Numbered from the stretch's first letter, positions 20,076-31,000 are shown. The stretch: 64,000 nucleotides of DNA from Terriglobus sp. TAA 43 (GCF_000800015.1 NZ_JUGR01000003.1:62001-126000), one strand, 5' to 3'. Translations and numbers: made by a program. Notes: a model not told the origin generated them from the sequence alone.

Positions 20076-21770
20076 ATGAGCAGGCTGAACCGGAACGGAT
20101 TTTTGAACCGCAGGGAGGCGATCTTACTTTCGGCATCGGCGGGGTTAAGCCTCTCGGTGCCGAGTGCAAACGCTGCAGAAGCGATCAAGCCAGGTTCGCA
20201 CCAACAAACTGGTTCCTGCTCTACTCCTCAGAGCGCCGTCACCAAGACGGCATACGGCAAAGTGCGAGGCTATCTTAGTGACGGGGTCTACACCTTCAAA
20301 GGTGTGCCCTACGGCCGGAACACCGGCGGAGAAAATCGTTGGTTGCCAGCGATGGCTCCGAAGCCGTGGTCCGACGAATTGCCCTGCCTGGTCTATGGAG
20401 CGAACTGCCCTCAAACCCTTCACGCATGGACGGCGGTCGAACAGTCTTTCTTGCTGGATTGGAATGACGGCTGGTTAAGCGAAGACATGCTCAAGCTCAA
20501 CATCTGGACTCCAAATCTGAATGCGCGATTGCCTGTCATGTTTTATATCCACGGCGGCGGCTACAGCTTCGGATCTTCGTATGAACTGTCGGCGCATGAC
20601 GGGACGCAGATGGCTCGCAATCACGAGGTAGTCCAGGTTTCGGTGAACCACCGTCTCAACATGCTGGGTTTCTTTGACGTATCTGAGGTAGGCGGCCCGG
20701 CGTATGAAGACTCCGTCAACGTCGGCATGACGGACCTCGTGGCCGCGCTCAAATGGGTTCGTGAGAATATCGAACACTTCGGTGGCGATCCTGACCGAGT
20801 CATGATCTACGGGCAGTCCGGTGGTGGCTCCAAGGTCACGACGCTCATGGGAATGCCTTCTGCTTCCGGCCTATTTCACAGGGCTTCTGTTCAATCTGGA
20901 GGCGGTGGCAATATTCCCACGCGGGAGCAACAGAAGGAAGTTGCCCGATTGGTGATGAAAGATCTTGGTCTGCCAGCCAATGACATGCAAGCACTGCAGA
21001 AGATGGAGTGGAGCAAGTTGATTGCAGCAGGCAACGCTGCTGTGGCAAAGGTCAATCCCTCAGGACCGCTCGTTGGCGGTTCTGGCGCGCCTGGGAAACC
21101 ACGTGTTGGATGGTCCCCATGTGTAGATGGGAAGAACATCACTCTGCGCTCGTTCTTCGATACGGCCCCGGAAATCTCGAAGACGGTGCCCATGCTCATT
21201 GGTTCAGTGAGCGAAGAGGGAAACCGCATGAGCTATCGGCCCACCGAGGAAGAATGGCGCGCGGGCCTCGCCAAGACCTACGGCGATGCGAGGACGGACA
21301 AGATCATCGCCGGTCTCAAGAAGAACTACCCGCACAAGAAGATTCAGACACTGGCATATATGTGCAGCGGCAATCCAGGTTTGAATGGCCTCGCCGTCCG
21401 CAATAATGTTGCGAAGATGGCAGGATTAAAGCATGACCTCCACTCTGCCCCTGCCTACGCCTACTACTTCACCTGGCAGACGCCCATCCTTGATGGTGTA
21501 CCGGGCGCCTGGCATACCTCCGAGCTTCAATTCTGTTTTGACAACGCAAAGCGCTGTGAACAAGGCACAGGCAATACGCCTGAGGCTCAGGCTTTGGCGA
21601 AAAAGATGAGTACTGCATGGGCGAATTTCGCACGCACAGGCAATCCTAGTCAGCCGGGTCTGGTTTGGACGCCAACCGATCCCACTCACTGCCAGACGAT
21701 GGTGTTCGACAATACCTGCCGCATGGAGAACGATCCCGACGGAGATGTGAGGCGCGTCCTTCTGAGCTAA
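20076..21770 (+). CDS. type-B carboxylesterase, exported
   Basis: Esterase of 564 residues in the cholinesterase/carboxylesterase family. Nucleophile Ser (about 248) in YGQSGGGSKV, acid Glu in GSVSEEGNRM, base His in GAWHTSELQF, and the oxyanion segment YIHGGGYSFGSS. An N-terminal NRREAILLSASAGLSLS stretch suggests a Tat or Sec signal. It starts at the ATG with an AGGGAGAG SD. It lies 82 bp upstream of the arabinofuranosidase gene on the same strand, suggesting joint removal of ester and arabinose substituents from plant polysaccharide. The substrate is not certain. Confidence 0.9.
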   Translation: MSRLNRNGFLNRREAILLSASAGLSLSVPSANAAEAIKPGSHQQTGSCSTPQSAVTKTAYGKVRGYLSDGVYTFKGVPYGRNTGGENRWLPAMAPKPWSDELPCLVYGANCPQTLHAWTAVEQSFLLDWNDGWLSEDMLKLNIWTPNLNARLPVMFYIHGGGYSFGSSYELSAHDGTQMARNHEVVQVSVNHRLNMLGFFDVSEVGGPAYEDSVNVGMTDLVAALKWVRENIEHFGGDPDRVMIYGQSGGGSKVTTLMGMPSASGLFHRASVQSGGGGNIPTREQQKEVARLVMKDLGLPANDMQALQKMEWSKLIAAGNAAVAKVNPSGPLVGGSGAPGKPRVGWSPCVDGKNITLRSFFDTAPEISKTVPMLIGSVSEEGNRMSYRPTEEEWRAGLAKTYGDARTDKIIAGLKKNYPHKKIQTLAYMCSGNPGLNGLAVRNNVAKMAGLKHDLHSAPAYAYYFTWQTPILDGVPGAWHTSELQFCFDNAKRCEQGTGNTPEAQALAKKMSTAWANFARTGNPSQPGLVWTPTDPTHCQTMVFDNTCRMENDPDGDVRRVLLS

Positions 21771-21852
21771 GCACCGAATGAAACGGTGACCCGAGAACGC
21801 CACTTAGCCACTCCGTACGACAAGCTCTCCTCTAGAATTTGGAACTCATTCA

Positions 21853-23829
21853 ATGGACAGAAGACACTTTCTCCGCAGCACGGTCGCACTCACAGCGACC
21901 ATGCCTTTCTCCTCGATCGGCGCGCAACTCCTACAAACCCACGAAGCATCCACCGATCCCATTACTGTCCTGTTAGTGGACACTGACAGAACCACCAGAG
22001 CAATCAATCGCGGTATCTATGGACAATTTCTCGAACACATCAATCACTCGGTGGAAGATGGCTTGTTTGCAGAGCAAATCCGCGGAGCCGGTTTTGAAGG
22101 AAAGGATTTCGAAGCGTTCTGGACGCCGACCTCAGATGGCGGTCAGGTGGAGCTTGTCGACTCAAGCTTTCAGAACAGCACGAAAGCAGTTCGCATGCAT
22201 CTTCAAAACGGACGCGTCTCCATTTCTCAGAAACGGATCTTCTTGGAGAGAGGCATAGACTACGATGGATTCCTTTGGGTGAAACAGGAAGAAGGGAGTC
22301 CGCATCTGTCGTTGCATGTCTTTAGCTCAGAGAACAAGCCAATCGCGACAGTACTGTTGAACTTGAAACAGGGGGAATGGCATCGTGTGCCGTTTCACTT
22401 CACAAGCACGGTCCATGACACACAGGCCTCGATCGAACTTACCGCAACAGGCCGCGGTTCCCTGCTGCTCGACTTCGTCTCACTTGCACGCGCAGACGTG
22501 CGGCGAAACGGAATGTTTCGTCCGGATCTGCTCAAGGCATTACAAGATTTGAAGCCGGCCTTCATCCGGTGGCCCGGGGGATCGTTCGCATCGACCTACA
22601 GATGGAAAGAAGGCATTGGCCCATACGAAGCGAGGGGATATCACCCGAATGTTTTTTGGGGCGGATATTCCGACTATTACGGCTTTGGCACGGATGAGTT
22701 TCTCAAGCTATGCAAGACAGTCGGAGCAGAACCACTCATCACGCTGAAAGCGCAGAACACTTCGGAAGCAGAAGTTCAGTACGCGTTGGAGTGGGTGCAT
22801 TATATGAATGATCCGCCGACAACCGAGTGGGGGAAGGTTCGTGCAGCCAATGGTCATGTTGAACCTCACAACGTAAGGCTTTTACAGATCGACAACGAGC
22901 CGATGAACAACGGCTTTACCGCAGAATCCTACGCAGCGATCGTCAATATATTTGGTCCGCGATTGCGAGAGGTCGCGCCAAACGCGAAGATCATCGCCTG
23001 CGGTCAAAAACGTTCGAATGATATGGACTGGAGCGAAACGGTCATCGATCTCGCAGGTGCAAACTTTGACTTGTTAGGTTGCCACAACTACGAATACGAG
23101 CCGGCGAACTTTGAGACTGCTATCGGTCGCATCCGCAACTATCTGGAAAAGCTGAGAGATTACATTCGCACCTCGAAGCACCCGCACCTTGAGATAGGCG
23201 TGTTGGAATGGAGCCTGCAACATACCTACGACTGGCGGGCAGGCCTGCATGCTGCCGGCAGCCTCATGATGTATGAGGAGCTTGGACCGGAACTCACGAT
23301 GACGTGCCCCGCCCTGCTCATGCGTAATACCACTGACGACCCAACTTGGACAGCCGCGATCTATCACGATCATGTCACCTGGTTTCCGGGGGGAGGCTAT
23401 CCCATCTCGAAGTTGTTTCAAGAGCATTTTGCTGAGCGCCTTGTCGCTACCGCAAAAGGAAGCTTTCAGTCCATCAATGACAACGCATCGTTGATTGACA
23501 AAATCTCTACAGCCATTCCAAAAGGCTGGAATCCCGGCTCCGTCGACGCCCTAGTGACTGCCAGCACGAATTGGAAGCGGATCATTGTGAAGGCTGTTAA
23601 CTATGAAGGACGCGCGAACACGGTCCTGGTGCGATTGAAAGGGAAGAATGCCCCCACATCTGCGACGGTTACGCTTCATCGCATCAGCAAGGAGATGATG
23701 ACCACAGCATCCATCGACCATCCTGATGCTTTCAATCCAGTAACTACCAAGCCGGAATACACGAGAGACCTTTCGCTTCCGCTGCCTCCCTACAGCGTGG
23801 CGCTTCTCGAAATCCATTCGCTCACTTAA
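21853..23829 (+). CDS. GH51-type alpha-L-arabinofuranosidase, Tat-exported
   Basis: Glycosidase of 658 residues releasing terminal arabinofuranose from arabinoxylan or arabinan. The N-terminus DRRHFLRSTVAL is a twin-arginine signal. Next come an N-terminal beta region, a TIM barrel with INRGIYGQFLEHINHS and FIRWPGGSFAS, the acid/base Glu (about 349) in LLQIDNEPMN, and the nucleophile Glu (about 452) in GVLEWSLQ. The C-terminal beta-sandwich ends in LPPYSVALLEI, typical of GH51. No strong SD is seen, but the ATG begins the Tat motif. It is probably cotranscribed with the carboxylesterase. The dead ardC converges on its 3' end, 4 bp away. Confidence 0.92.
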   Translation: MDRRHFLRSTVALTATMPFSSIGAQLLQTHEASTDPITVLLVDTDRTTRAINRGIYGQFLEHINHSVEDGLFAEQIRGAGFEGKDFEAFWTPTSDGGQVELVDSSFQNSTKAVRMHLQNGRVSISQKRIFLERGIDYDGFLWVKQEEGSPHLSLHVFSSENKPIATVLLNLKQGEWHRVPFHFTSTVHDTQASIELTATGRGSLLLDFVSLARADVRRNGMFRPDLLKALQDLKPAFIRWPGGSFASTYRWKEGIGPYEARGYHPNVFWGGYSDYYGFGTDEFLKLCKTVGAEPLITLKAQNTSEAEVQYALEWVHYMNDPPTTEWGKVRAANGHVEPHNVRLLQIDNEPMNNGFTAESYAAIVNIFGPRLREVAPNAKIIACGQKRSNDMDWSETVIDLAGANFDLLGCHNYEYEPANFETAIGRIRNYLEKLRDYIRTSKHPHLEIGVLEWSLQHTYDWRAGLHAAGSLMMYEELGPELTMTCPALLMRNTTDDPTWTAAIYHDHVTWFPGGGYPISKLFQEHFAERLVATAKGSFQSINDNASLIDKISTAIPKGWNPGSVDALVTASTNWKRIIVKAVNYEGRANTVLVRLKGKNAPTSATVTLHRISKEMMTTASIDHPDAFNPVTTKPEYTRDLSLPLPPYSVALLEIHSLT

Positions 23830-23833
23830 CTCC

Positions 23834-24247
23834 TTATGCAATATGCAGAGCGAGTGGTGGGGCTGGATATTTTCGTCGAGGGTTTATCAGAACCGCTGCC
23901 GAAATGTTGACAACCATTCCTCGTGGTCCACTTTCAAGCTCGTACGCCACGATGGGGCCAAGGATACGAATTCCCTTCTGTGCAGACCTCACCGAGCGGC
24001 CAAGGTTCTTCCATGTCCAGACGCCGGCGACGCGTGTCGCCGTGGGCATCTGCCGCGCAATCTCCAGGACGTTTCCGAAGGAATAGGCGTGAAACCGTCC
24101 CATGGCGGTGAGTTAGTGGGTCAAGGCACCGGAGTGTCCTGCTTTTAACTGCTCAATCAGAAGTTTGATGTTGGCGGCGATCAATTCCTGTTTGGTGAGG
24201 GGCTTCTTGCTGTCGATGGTGGCGAGGTTCTCGGTGTTGCGGCTCAT
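23834..24247 (-). pseudogene. ArdC-like antirestriction gene remnant (internal stop, truncated)
   Basis: Reading from the ATG at 24247, the frame encodes MSRNTENLATIDSKKPLTKQ and then LIAANIKLLIEQLKAGHSGA up to LTH. It hits TAA at 24115-24113 and continues in the same frame as LTAMGRFHAYSFGNVLEIAR and KGIRILGPIVAYELE before losing family similarity. ArdC N-terminal (ssDNA-binding, DUF1738-type) proteins carry this MGRFH...SFGNVLEIA...GIRIL pattern. A single base change (TAC/TAT to TAA) explains the stop. The protein is also truncated: ArdC proteins are usually about 300 residues. ArdC protects incoming DNA from restriction and is carried by plasmids and integrative elements. Confidence 0.8.
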
Positions 24248-24563
24248 GGTGTTCTGCTCAAGGTGCTCTGCTCCTTGCATTTGGCTTTTGCACTTCCGCG
24301 TAGAAACGCGGCATGCATATGCCGAACGCCCACGTGGCGAACGGCGGGGCGGCAAGGTGCAAGGGGAGGGGGCTCTCCCATCCTTGGAGCGGAAAGGACG
24401 AAGCGCAGCGAAGGTCTGCACAAGCCGAAGGCGCGGAAGACTGGGGATACCCTTGCGCCGCGCCAGGGCGGAGCCCTCAGCAAGGTTTGGTTACCGCATC
24501 CGTGCGTGCCAACGCACAACAACTCTTAGGGTGGGCGTTGCGGGAGGGAACGGCCCGCAGAGA
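24221..24563. repeat. dispersed repeat copy B: ardC start and 5' leader
   Basis: Same element as 17881-18223, direct orientation. It covers the first codons of the ardC remnant and about 300 bp upstream of it. The identical blocks are at 24280-24316 (37 nt) and 24337-24370 (34 nt). Hairpins CCGCGT-AGAA-ACGCGG (24296-24311) and GGCAT-GCAT-ATGCC (24310-24323) share two G residues, so only one can form at a time. The conservation of non-coding leader sequence with gene start suggests it moved as a unit. Confidence 0.78.
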
Positions 24564-24873
24564 TTCTCTCTCGCTTGTCTAGACTTTTCTTTTCTCTTTA
24601 GGGGTGTCCAGAGGGGATATTTCTCTTTTCAGAGGGAGCGCAGCGAGATCATGAAAGCAGACGGATTGCTGATCCAGCCAAAGAACTTCACTGGCGGAAT
24701 CCGATTCCGCTTGCCGATCACGGCTAAATGAGTGAGTTGGCGATTTCGCATCAATCCAACAGCGTCACTTCCGTGGACGGCGTTCCTCGTTCCCTATCAG
24801 CGCAGTCTAGGTGAAGGGACTTTTCGAGAGATACGTCTGACTACGTCGTTGGAGTTGAAATCTGTTACTTGCT
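24564..24873. other. intergenic past repeat B, no gene seen
   Basis: 310 bp of unassigned sequence between repeat B and the stop of the second Oar receptor. A pyrimidine-rich stretch (24570-24600) is present. No RNA or small gene is supported. Confidence 0.35.
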
Positions 24874-27800
24874 TTAAAAGTGCAGCCGAAGTGCGATCTG
24901 TAATGATCGCGGACCTCCCGATTCATACAGTGATCCCGTGGAGCCAAAACTCTGATTCAACATCAAGGTCGCCTGACCAAACAGTGCATCCATAAGGGTT
25001 GGGTCGATATATCCGAATTGCGGATGATTGAAGACGTTGAATCCGTCTACCCTGAATTGAAGTTTGAGCTTTGTCCGCAACGAGAAGTCTCGACGTACCG
25101 ACAAGCTCACCTGAGAAGCGCCGAAGCCTCGCAACTGATTGCGCGGAGCATTGCCTGCGGCGGTTCCGCTCGGTAGTGCAAAGGCGGGCGAGGTTACATT
25201 GGGCCCGCCATTGATGATTCTGCCGCCGGGATACTGTCCGCCGTAGAGGTAGAGCGAGCGTCTGGGTAGTAGGTCGACTCCACTGTAATAACGATTGCCA
25301 GTGGCTGAGTCAGAGAAGATGTTTCCTAGAGGTGTGATTGGAAAAGCGCTGCGAAGACTGAGTCTTCCGTCAATGGCCCATCCCGAGAACAAAGTGCTCC
25401 CTGGTCGTGCGTTCGGATGGAAGTGTGGATCCCATGTGATCGCTGCCTGGAGATTGTGACGGACGTCGAGGTCAGAGTTCCCTCGACTCAAGGGAAAGGC
25501 CGGGGCGGTCGAGCCGTAATCCAGAGTGTGCGACCATCCGTAGCTTGCAAGGACCTGCAGCCCCTTGCTGAGGCTTCGTTGGAACTTGATCTGCAAAGCC
25601 TGATAGCTGGACGTGACCTGACCCGGGAAGAAATAGATCTCACCCAACAACGGGTTCTGTCCCTGAACATTTCTAAGTTGCTTTTGGAGTAGCCTGCGAC
25701 CGTCGGTTCCAACCCATGACACATCGATTGTTTGACTTCTTCCTAGCGACTTCTCAAGCGCGACGTTCCATTGGAGTGCATACGGTAGCTGGAGGTGATG
25801 AGGAAATGCGAAGACCGCTGCGGTCCCGTATGAAGGCGTTGAAAAATCTAGCTGCGCTGGAGTAATGGGAACCGGCACATTCGATAGATGTCTTGTCTCG
25901 GAAAAGCCCATCGCTGAGAACGATTCCACCGCAGCCTGATTCGGCGTTGCGAAGTAGACTCCCATTCCTCCCCGTAACAGCAATTCCTTTCCGGGCGTTA
26001 CTATGGGTGACCAGACAGCGCCCGCATGCGGAGCGACGTTGAATTTCCCCGTGCGCCAAAGGGGCGTGCCTCTGCTGGCCAGGCTAAGCGTTGACGGAGC
26101 ATTCACGTCCCCGAGCAATGTGTAGGCATCGTTGCCGTCGCTACCACGCGGAGGCGGTGCTATCTCCCATCGAAGGCCTGACGAGACGGTGAACGTTTTC
26201 GCGATCCGCCACTCGTCCTGAACGAACGCGGCGAACTGCTCGAAGACGGGCTTGGCTGTCCCGTTCCTTGTGATAGACATGGCAGACGACAGATTCCGCG
26301 TTAGGGCATTCGTGCTGAAGAAGTCCGCTTCAACACTGAGCGCAGGAGGCCGGATAGTGGAGACGACGCGTCGTTGATCGAAGCCAAAGCGTAGGAGGTG
26401 CCCGCCAACCTGGGCACTGATCGTGTCTCGCAGGTTCCATTGCTCGAGTCTGCCTGAAGCGTGGTCGGTCAGAATCTCCGATGGCCCCGCACCCGGTATC
26501 TGAATGAAGACGTCGGCACTTGAGCCGTCTGTCGATGATGGCAGCCCCATAAGAGTGTTGAGGCTATTGCCGTAGTGGAACGACGTGGAGTAGGAGAAGT
26601 TGTCGAGTGATGTCGCCAACGAAGCGTGGCTTGCAGCATAGCCTACCCGCAGATCATTGCTGGCTCGCGCTCCGAGTTGTGCATCGAACCCTGCAGTTAA
26701 GGTGCGCGTGTCGACATGCACGCGAGTCAGTGACGAGAGGCTACCGGCTTCACTGCTGCTCGGCGTTTCGCCATAGCGAAAGAACCCGTTAAAACGAAAG
26801 GACGACGCTTGATCAAAGCGGACGCTCGTCGCGTTGACGATGCCAGGATACGAGGTTGCACCGCCTGCGTACGGCGCCAATCCAGTCGAGTCTGTGGATG
26901 GATACTCAGTACCGTAATCGCCTTGCGGAAAGAGGTTAAGCACCGGCTGAAGATCTCCCGCGGCCTCTCCCTGCAATCTCAGGCGAGGTTCGAACTGTAC
27001 TTGTGGTGCCGATGGTTGTTGAACGTTAAGGCCTTCATATGAAAGAAACAGGAATCCCTTGCTTGTTCCTCGATGCATACCGGGGACAGACACGGGCATG
27101 CCCAGAGTCCCCCCGAAATCATCCTGGTGATAGGTTGTACGTCTGTCCGCATGATTGAAGCGCGTGTACCAGTCGTTCGCGTCGAGCGCGTCTGTTCGCA
27201 CGTAGTTGAAGAGGGTGCCGTGAGGGGTGCTGGTGCCGGACCGCGTGAGCAGAACAAGCTGGCCCGCTTGCGACCGTCCGTACTCACTCGAATACGTAGA
27301 CGTCAACACCCGAAACTCTTGCAGAGCATCGACCGCGACGAGGCTTTGCGTCGTGCCTAACGCTGTGAGTCCAGCAACGCTGCCGTCACTCGCAAATTTC
27401 TGATGGCCAGCGAGTGTGCCCGTGCCAACATTTGCAGAGACACCGTCGACCGTATACCCGTTCGCATCCACCTGCTGGCCGTTCACACTGAAGGTTCCAC
27501 GTCCTCCAAACGTCTGTCCCGTCACTTGCGGACTCTGCGTAAGAGTGCCGGGAGTCATGTCAATCAAGTCCTGAAAGCTTCGACCGTTTAAGGGCAGATT
27601 CCCCACGAACTCCTTGTCGACCACCGTGCCTACCGAGATGTCACCGCTATCAAGCGATGTGCCTGTTTGCTCGACATTCACGGTTTGGGAGACAGAGCCA
27701 ACCCGCATGCGTATGAGCAGATTCTTCGTATCTCCTACGTGGAGCGTGATGCCGGTGACCTGCACCGCAGCAAAGCCTTCGCGGTCGATCTCCAACGTGT

Positions 27801-28053
27801 AGTCGCCCGGAATAATACCGGGCATCAGGAACGCTCCACTGCGGTTCGTCTTCGAGTCATTCTCCGTACCCGTCAGAAGATTGACTAGCTTCACGTCCGC
27901 ATCGGCGATGCGAGCCGTCGTCACGTCAACAACTGTTCCCATCACACTCGCAGTACTGACCTGCGCAATGAGACGCATCGACAGCACGTTGATGCTTGCG
28001 AGCCAGAAAGGACAGATCAGGCAGGCTCTATAACTTCTCCCCCTAAACCACAT
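24874..28053 (-). CDS. Oar-like TonB-dependent receptor coupled to a sigma/anti-sigma fusion gene
   Basis: Outer-membrane receptor of about 1,059 residues. A signal region is followed by a CarboxypepD_reg domain (MGTVVDVTTARIADADVKLV), a plug-like region with LPLNGRSFQDL and VNGQQVDANGYTVDG, and a long barrel ending in LQIALRLHF. The start codon overlaps the stop of the upstream gene (GTGATG containing TGA), so translation is coupled and there is no clear SD. The context recalls FecI-FecR-FecA systems, where a regulator controls its cognate receptor, but here the regulator is one polypeptide. The substrate is unknown. Confidence 0.9.
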   Translation of the reverse strand: MWFRGRSYRACLICPFWLASINVLSMRLIAQVSTASVMGTVVDVTTARIADADVKLVNLLTGTENDSKTNRSGAFLMPGIIPGDYTLEIDREGFAAVQVTGITLHVGDTKNLLIRMRVGSVSQTVNVEQTGTSLDSGDISVGTVVDKEFVGNLPLNGRSFQDLIDMTPGTLTQSPQVTGQTFGGRGTFSVNGQQVDANGYTVDGVSANVGTGTLAGHQKFASDGSVAGLTALGTTQSLVAVDALQEFRVLTSTYSSEYGRSQAGQLVLLTRSGTSTPHGTLFNYVRTDALDANDWYTRFNHADRRTTYHQDDFGGTLGMPVSVPGMHRGTSKGFLFLSYEGLNVQQPSAPQVQFEPRLRLQGEAAGDLQPVLNLFPQGDYGTEYPSTDSTGLAPYAGGATSYPGIVNATSVRFDQASSFRFNGFFRYGETPSSSEAGSLSSLTRVHVDTRTLTAGFDAQLGARASNDLRVGYAASHASLATSLDNFSYSTSFHYGNSLNTLMGLPSSTDGSSADVFIQIPGAGPSEILTDHASGRLEQWNLRDTISAQVGGHLLRFGFDQRRVVSTIRPPALSVEADFFSTNALTRNLSSAMSITRNGTAKPVFEQFAAFVQDEWRIAKTFTVSSGLRWEIAPPPRGSDGNDAYTLLGDVNAPSTLSLASRGTPLWRTGKFNVAPHAGAVWSPIVTPGKELLLRGGMGVYFATPNQAAVESFSAMGFSETRHLSNVPVPITPAQLDFSTPSYGTAAVFAFPHHLQLPYALQWNVALEKSLGRSQTIDVSWVGTDGRRLLQKQLRNVQGQNPLLGEIYFFPGQVTSSYQALQIKFQRSLSKGLQVLASYGWSHTLDYGSTAPAFPLSRGNSDLDVRHNLQAAITWDPHFHPNARPGSTLFSGWAIDGRLSLRSAFPITPLGNIFSDSATGNRYYSGVDLLPRRSLYLYGGQYPGGRIINGGPNVTSPAFALPSGTAAGNAPRNQLRGFGASQVSLSVRRDFSLRTKLKLQFRVDGFNVFNHPQFGYIDPTLMDALFGQATLMLNQSFGSTGSLYESGGPRSLQIALRLHF

Positions 28054-31000
28054 CACGGATTACCAGGAGAAGGCAGAGAGCTGCCCCGATTGTTCTTTCC
28101 TGCATGAGGCGCTTGAGACATGGAAAGCTGCTGTGCAAAGTCCGCGGCTCTTGTCACTTCTTCCATGGGCACGGATGCTCTTGCGTGTGCCAACAAGTCC
28201 ACGGCATTCTGACCGGAGGTTTGAGCGGCGTTGGACGTAAATGCAAGCCCGATTGTCCGATTTAGCTCTTGGGTCTTACGCAGCAGCTGGGAAACGGTAT
28301 GTGCGAACATCATCGGATTGTCGATGGGGGCTGTGCCTGCGTCGATTAACAGCTCGGGCCCTTTGTTGTATGGAGCGATGGTAGCGAGTTGAGTCTCTAA
28401 CGCACTCAATTGATCTTGTAGTTCGACAGCATGTGTTGCAGCCATCTCTGCCCACTGCTGCTGATAGATGGGCCCAGCGAGTCGAAGCTCGGTCATGGTG
28501 AAGTCTGTTTTCAACCGATCCAAGGCATACGCATGTTGCAAGGCACGCTGAGCATTCTCGAGCACGTCGCGCGAAAACTGGGATGCAGCCATCTTCTGAT
28601 CGTCATTCGATCTGCCGGAGGTCGAGAAGTACCTCTTGATGAGGGCATCTGCAGGGGGCTCAGCGCCCGTTACACTATAGACGCTAACGGGAAGCGCCTT
28701 GCTCCTCGGGAGTGAAGACGCATTGGCATCGTACTGGCCTTGGGTGTTCAGATTCACAATCAGGAGTTGTTGCTCTGGCAGTGTCTTCAGCCTTGACACG
28801 ATTTCTGCTCTTCGCGATTCGCTCGATAGAACTCCCGATACCAACAGTCGCCCATCTGGCGTTCTCAATATCTGCAACGGCTCTCCAATGTCGGCTTGCA
28901 TCTTTGTCATCGCGTACAGCGTCTCGACCTGCAACTGAACCAACTTCGTCTCGGACGTTGTCGAACTTTGGCGCTCTGAAGCAGTTCGGCCTGGCACATC
29001 GGTTGATCCACCTTGACTCTTTTGCTCAGAGAACACATTATCCAGAACTTGCGACGACGGCTCAAACTCTTGCGTCAATAAGACGAATTTAGCGCTCCGG
29101 ATCGGCGACGTACTGCCCAGATGCAACTCTTCTCGAACAACCTTGAAATGCTTATCGAGCACAAGGACACCCGAGTCGACATGCCCTTCCAGCTGCGGTC
29201 CAAAGGAGGCGCTGAGCGTATACCCGTCCGCATCGGTTGCAGCCTGTACGGTTTTACCCACCAGGCTGCGGAAGCTTTGCGGCGATACGTCACGCTTCCA
29301 TAAATCATTCTCAAGAAGCTGGCGTGCCGCGTGGTCAACGATTGCACCTTCTGGAGCGGTCGATTCATCCGCGTGTCCGTCTCGACTGTTCCACGCCGAC
29401 GCAAGAAGATGATGATGGGTGTCATAGAGACGTCGCATGGAGCGACCATTCTGTTGCCACACTTCAACAACACCCTTGAGTTGTTGACCGTTGGAGCTTG
29501 TTTCTTCCAGCACCAGGGTCTGATGCTTCGTAGCCTCCACCATCGCCATTGCTTCCGCCTGAACCGCTTGATCAAGCACTGCATTCCCGTCGACACGAGC
29601 AACGCCGACGTGATGGATGAGGTAGGCTCCCGTCGCGAGTACGAGAACAGTTGCAAGAATCCATGCGCCGACAGGCGATGGGAACAGGGTTGAGAGGAGT
29701 TCCTTGACCGACAGACGTCGCCCCAAGTTCTGTGTGGGCGTTATGGCCGGAGCATTGGCGCCTTCGCTCAACTCTAGATGGACGGGAAACGCATCAGGAT
29801 CGAAGTAGATAGCTTCGCCGTGAATACCAAGTCCGTCGAATGTGATTTTAAGATTCAACCTTCGACGTTCACTGAGAGAGATGCTTTGCGACAGGGTTGA
29901 CGGTCCGCTGGGTGGAGCGTCCCCAATGGAAATCAGCGCGAGTCGAACCTGCTGCTCGCTAAAGACCTCCACAAAGTCAGGCCGCTCGGAGTAGTCCAGT
30001 CGCGCAGCGAGTGTGCTTTCCGTCCCATGTACATCGTGGAACGCTAGGACGCGGCCATTCACGGCGATGAACAACGCTTGAGGCCGATGGTGGAAGATGC
30101 GCTCTTTGTGTCGGCGCATGATTTCGAAGGTATTGTCGTCTATGCGGGGCGCGGGTCCCTGCATGTTGAGTCCGCGGTCAAAGCCATCAAGCGTATCCCT
30201 GTCGATCAGAGTGGGGCGTTGGAAGTGACGATCGATGACATTCAAGCATCGTTCGCAACTGACCATGTGTGAAAGAAGATCGCAAGGAATCGGTGAAGAC
30301 GGATCCTGCGAATAAAGATCTAATAACGCGGCTTCCGGTAGGCACTCTCCTTTTCTCGCTTCAGCAATCATTGCGCGAAGCTCGGCGAAGAACTCCATCA
30401 CGGCCACTGAGACAACAGACTCAGGCGGTATCGGCTTACTGCTTTGATCGATGGAATGGACTTTGTCGATGGCAGAAAGATGCGCTCCTAGCTCGGTCCG
30501 AGCACTCTTCAGCTTGTTGTAGATGGCGGCGACGGGAAGGATCGCAAGTTCCCCGATCTCGCGGGGGAAATATCCAAGAAAGAAGTGGAGGATGAAATAG
30601 CTGAAACTCTTCGATGCGTCCTTTCGCCAGACAGCGTAGGAACAAATCGCGCGAAGTTCGTTCTGGATGGCCAGCGATCCATTCCGATCATTTCCTAGGA
30701 GCGCGAACTGTACTGAGTCGAAATCGGCGACACTCACGAACCGCAGCGTCTCGCGAGAGGCCTGATCCAGGCGAGACAGATACACGTGGCGGAGTGAGGT
30801 GTAGAGGTAGCCCTCAAGATTGGCAACAGTGTCGAAGTCTACGTTCGTCAACATGAGGTAGACGCACAAGTCGTGGACGACTTCCCGAGCCAAACCTGCA
30901 TCGCCTCGAGTCAGCAGAACGCCCCAGCGAAGCAGTCGATCGTAATGGCGTTCGAGGAACTCGTCCGGCTTTCGGAGAGAACCGAACGCGCTCCATGTTG

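Noticed and set aside
17881-24563. Repeats A and B as an insertion sequence
   Set aside because: No transposase, no inverted termini and no target-site duplication; the shared part is an ardC gene start and leader.
24165-24731. 188-residue plus-strand ORF through repeat B
   Set aside because: It runs through the non-coding leader and over the antisense of ardC; the parallel ORF in copy A (17928-18446) diverges in sequence, frame and length, so neither is conserved as protein.
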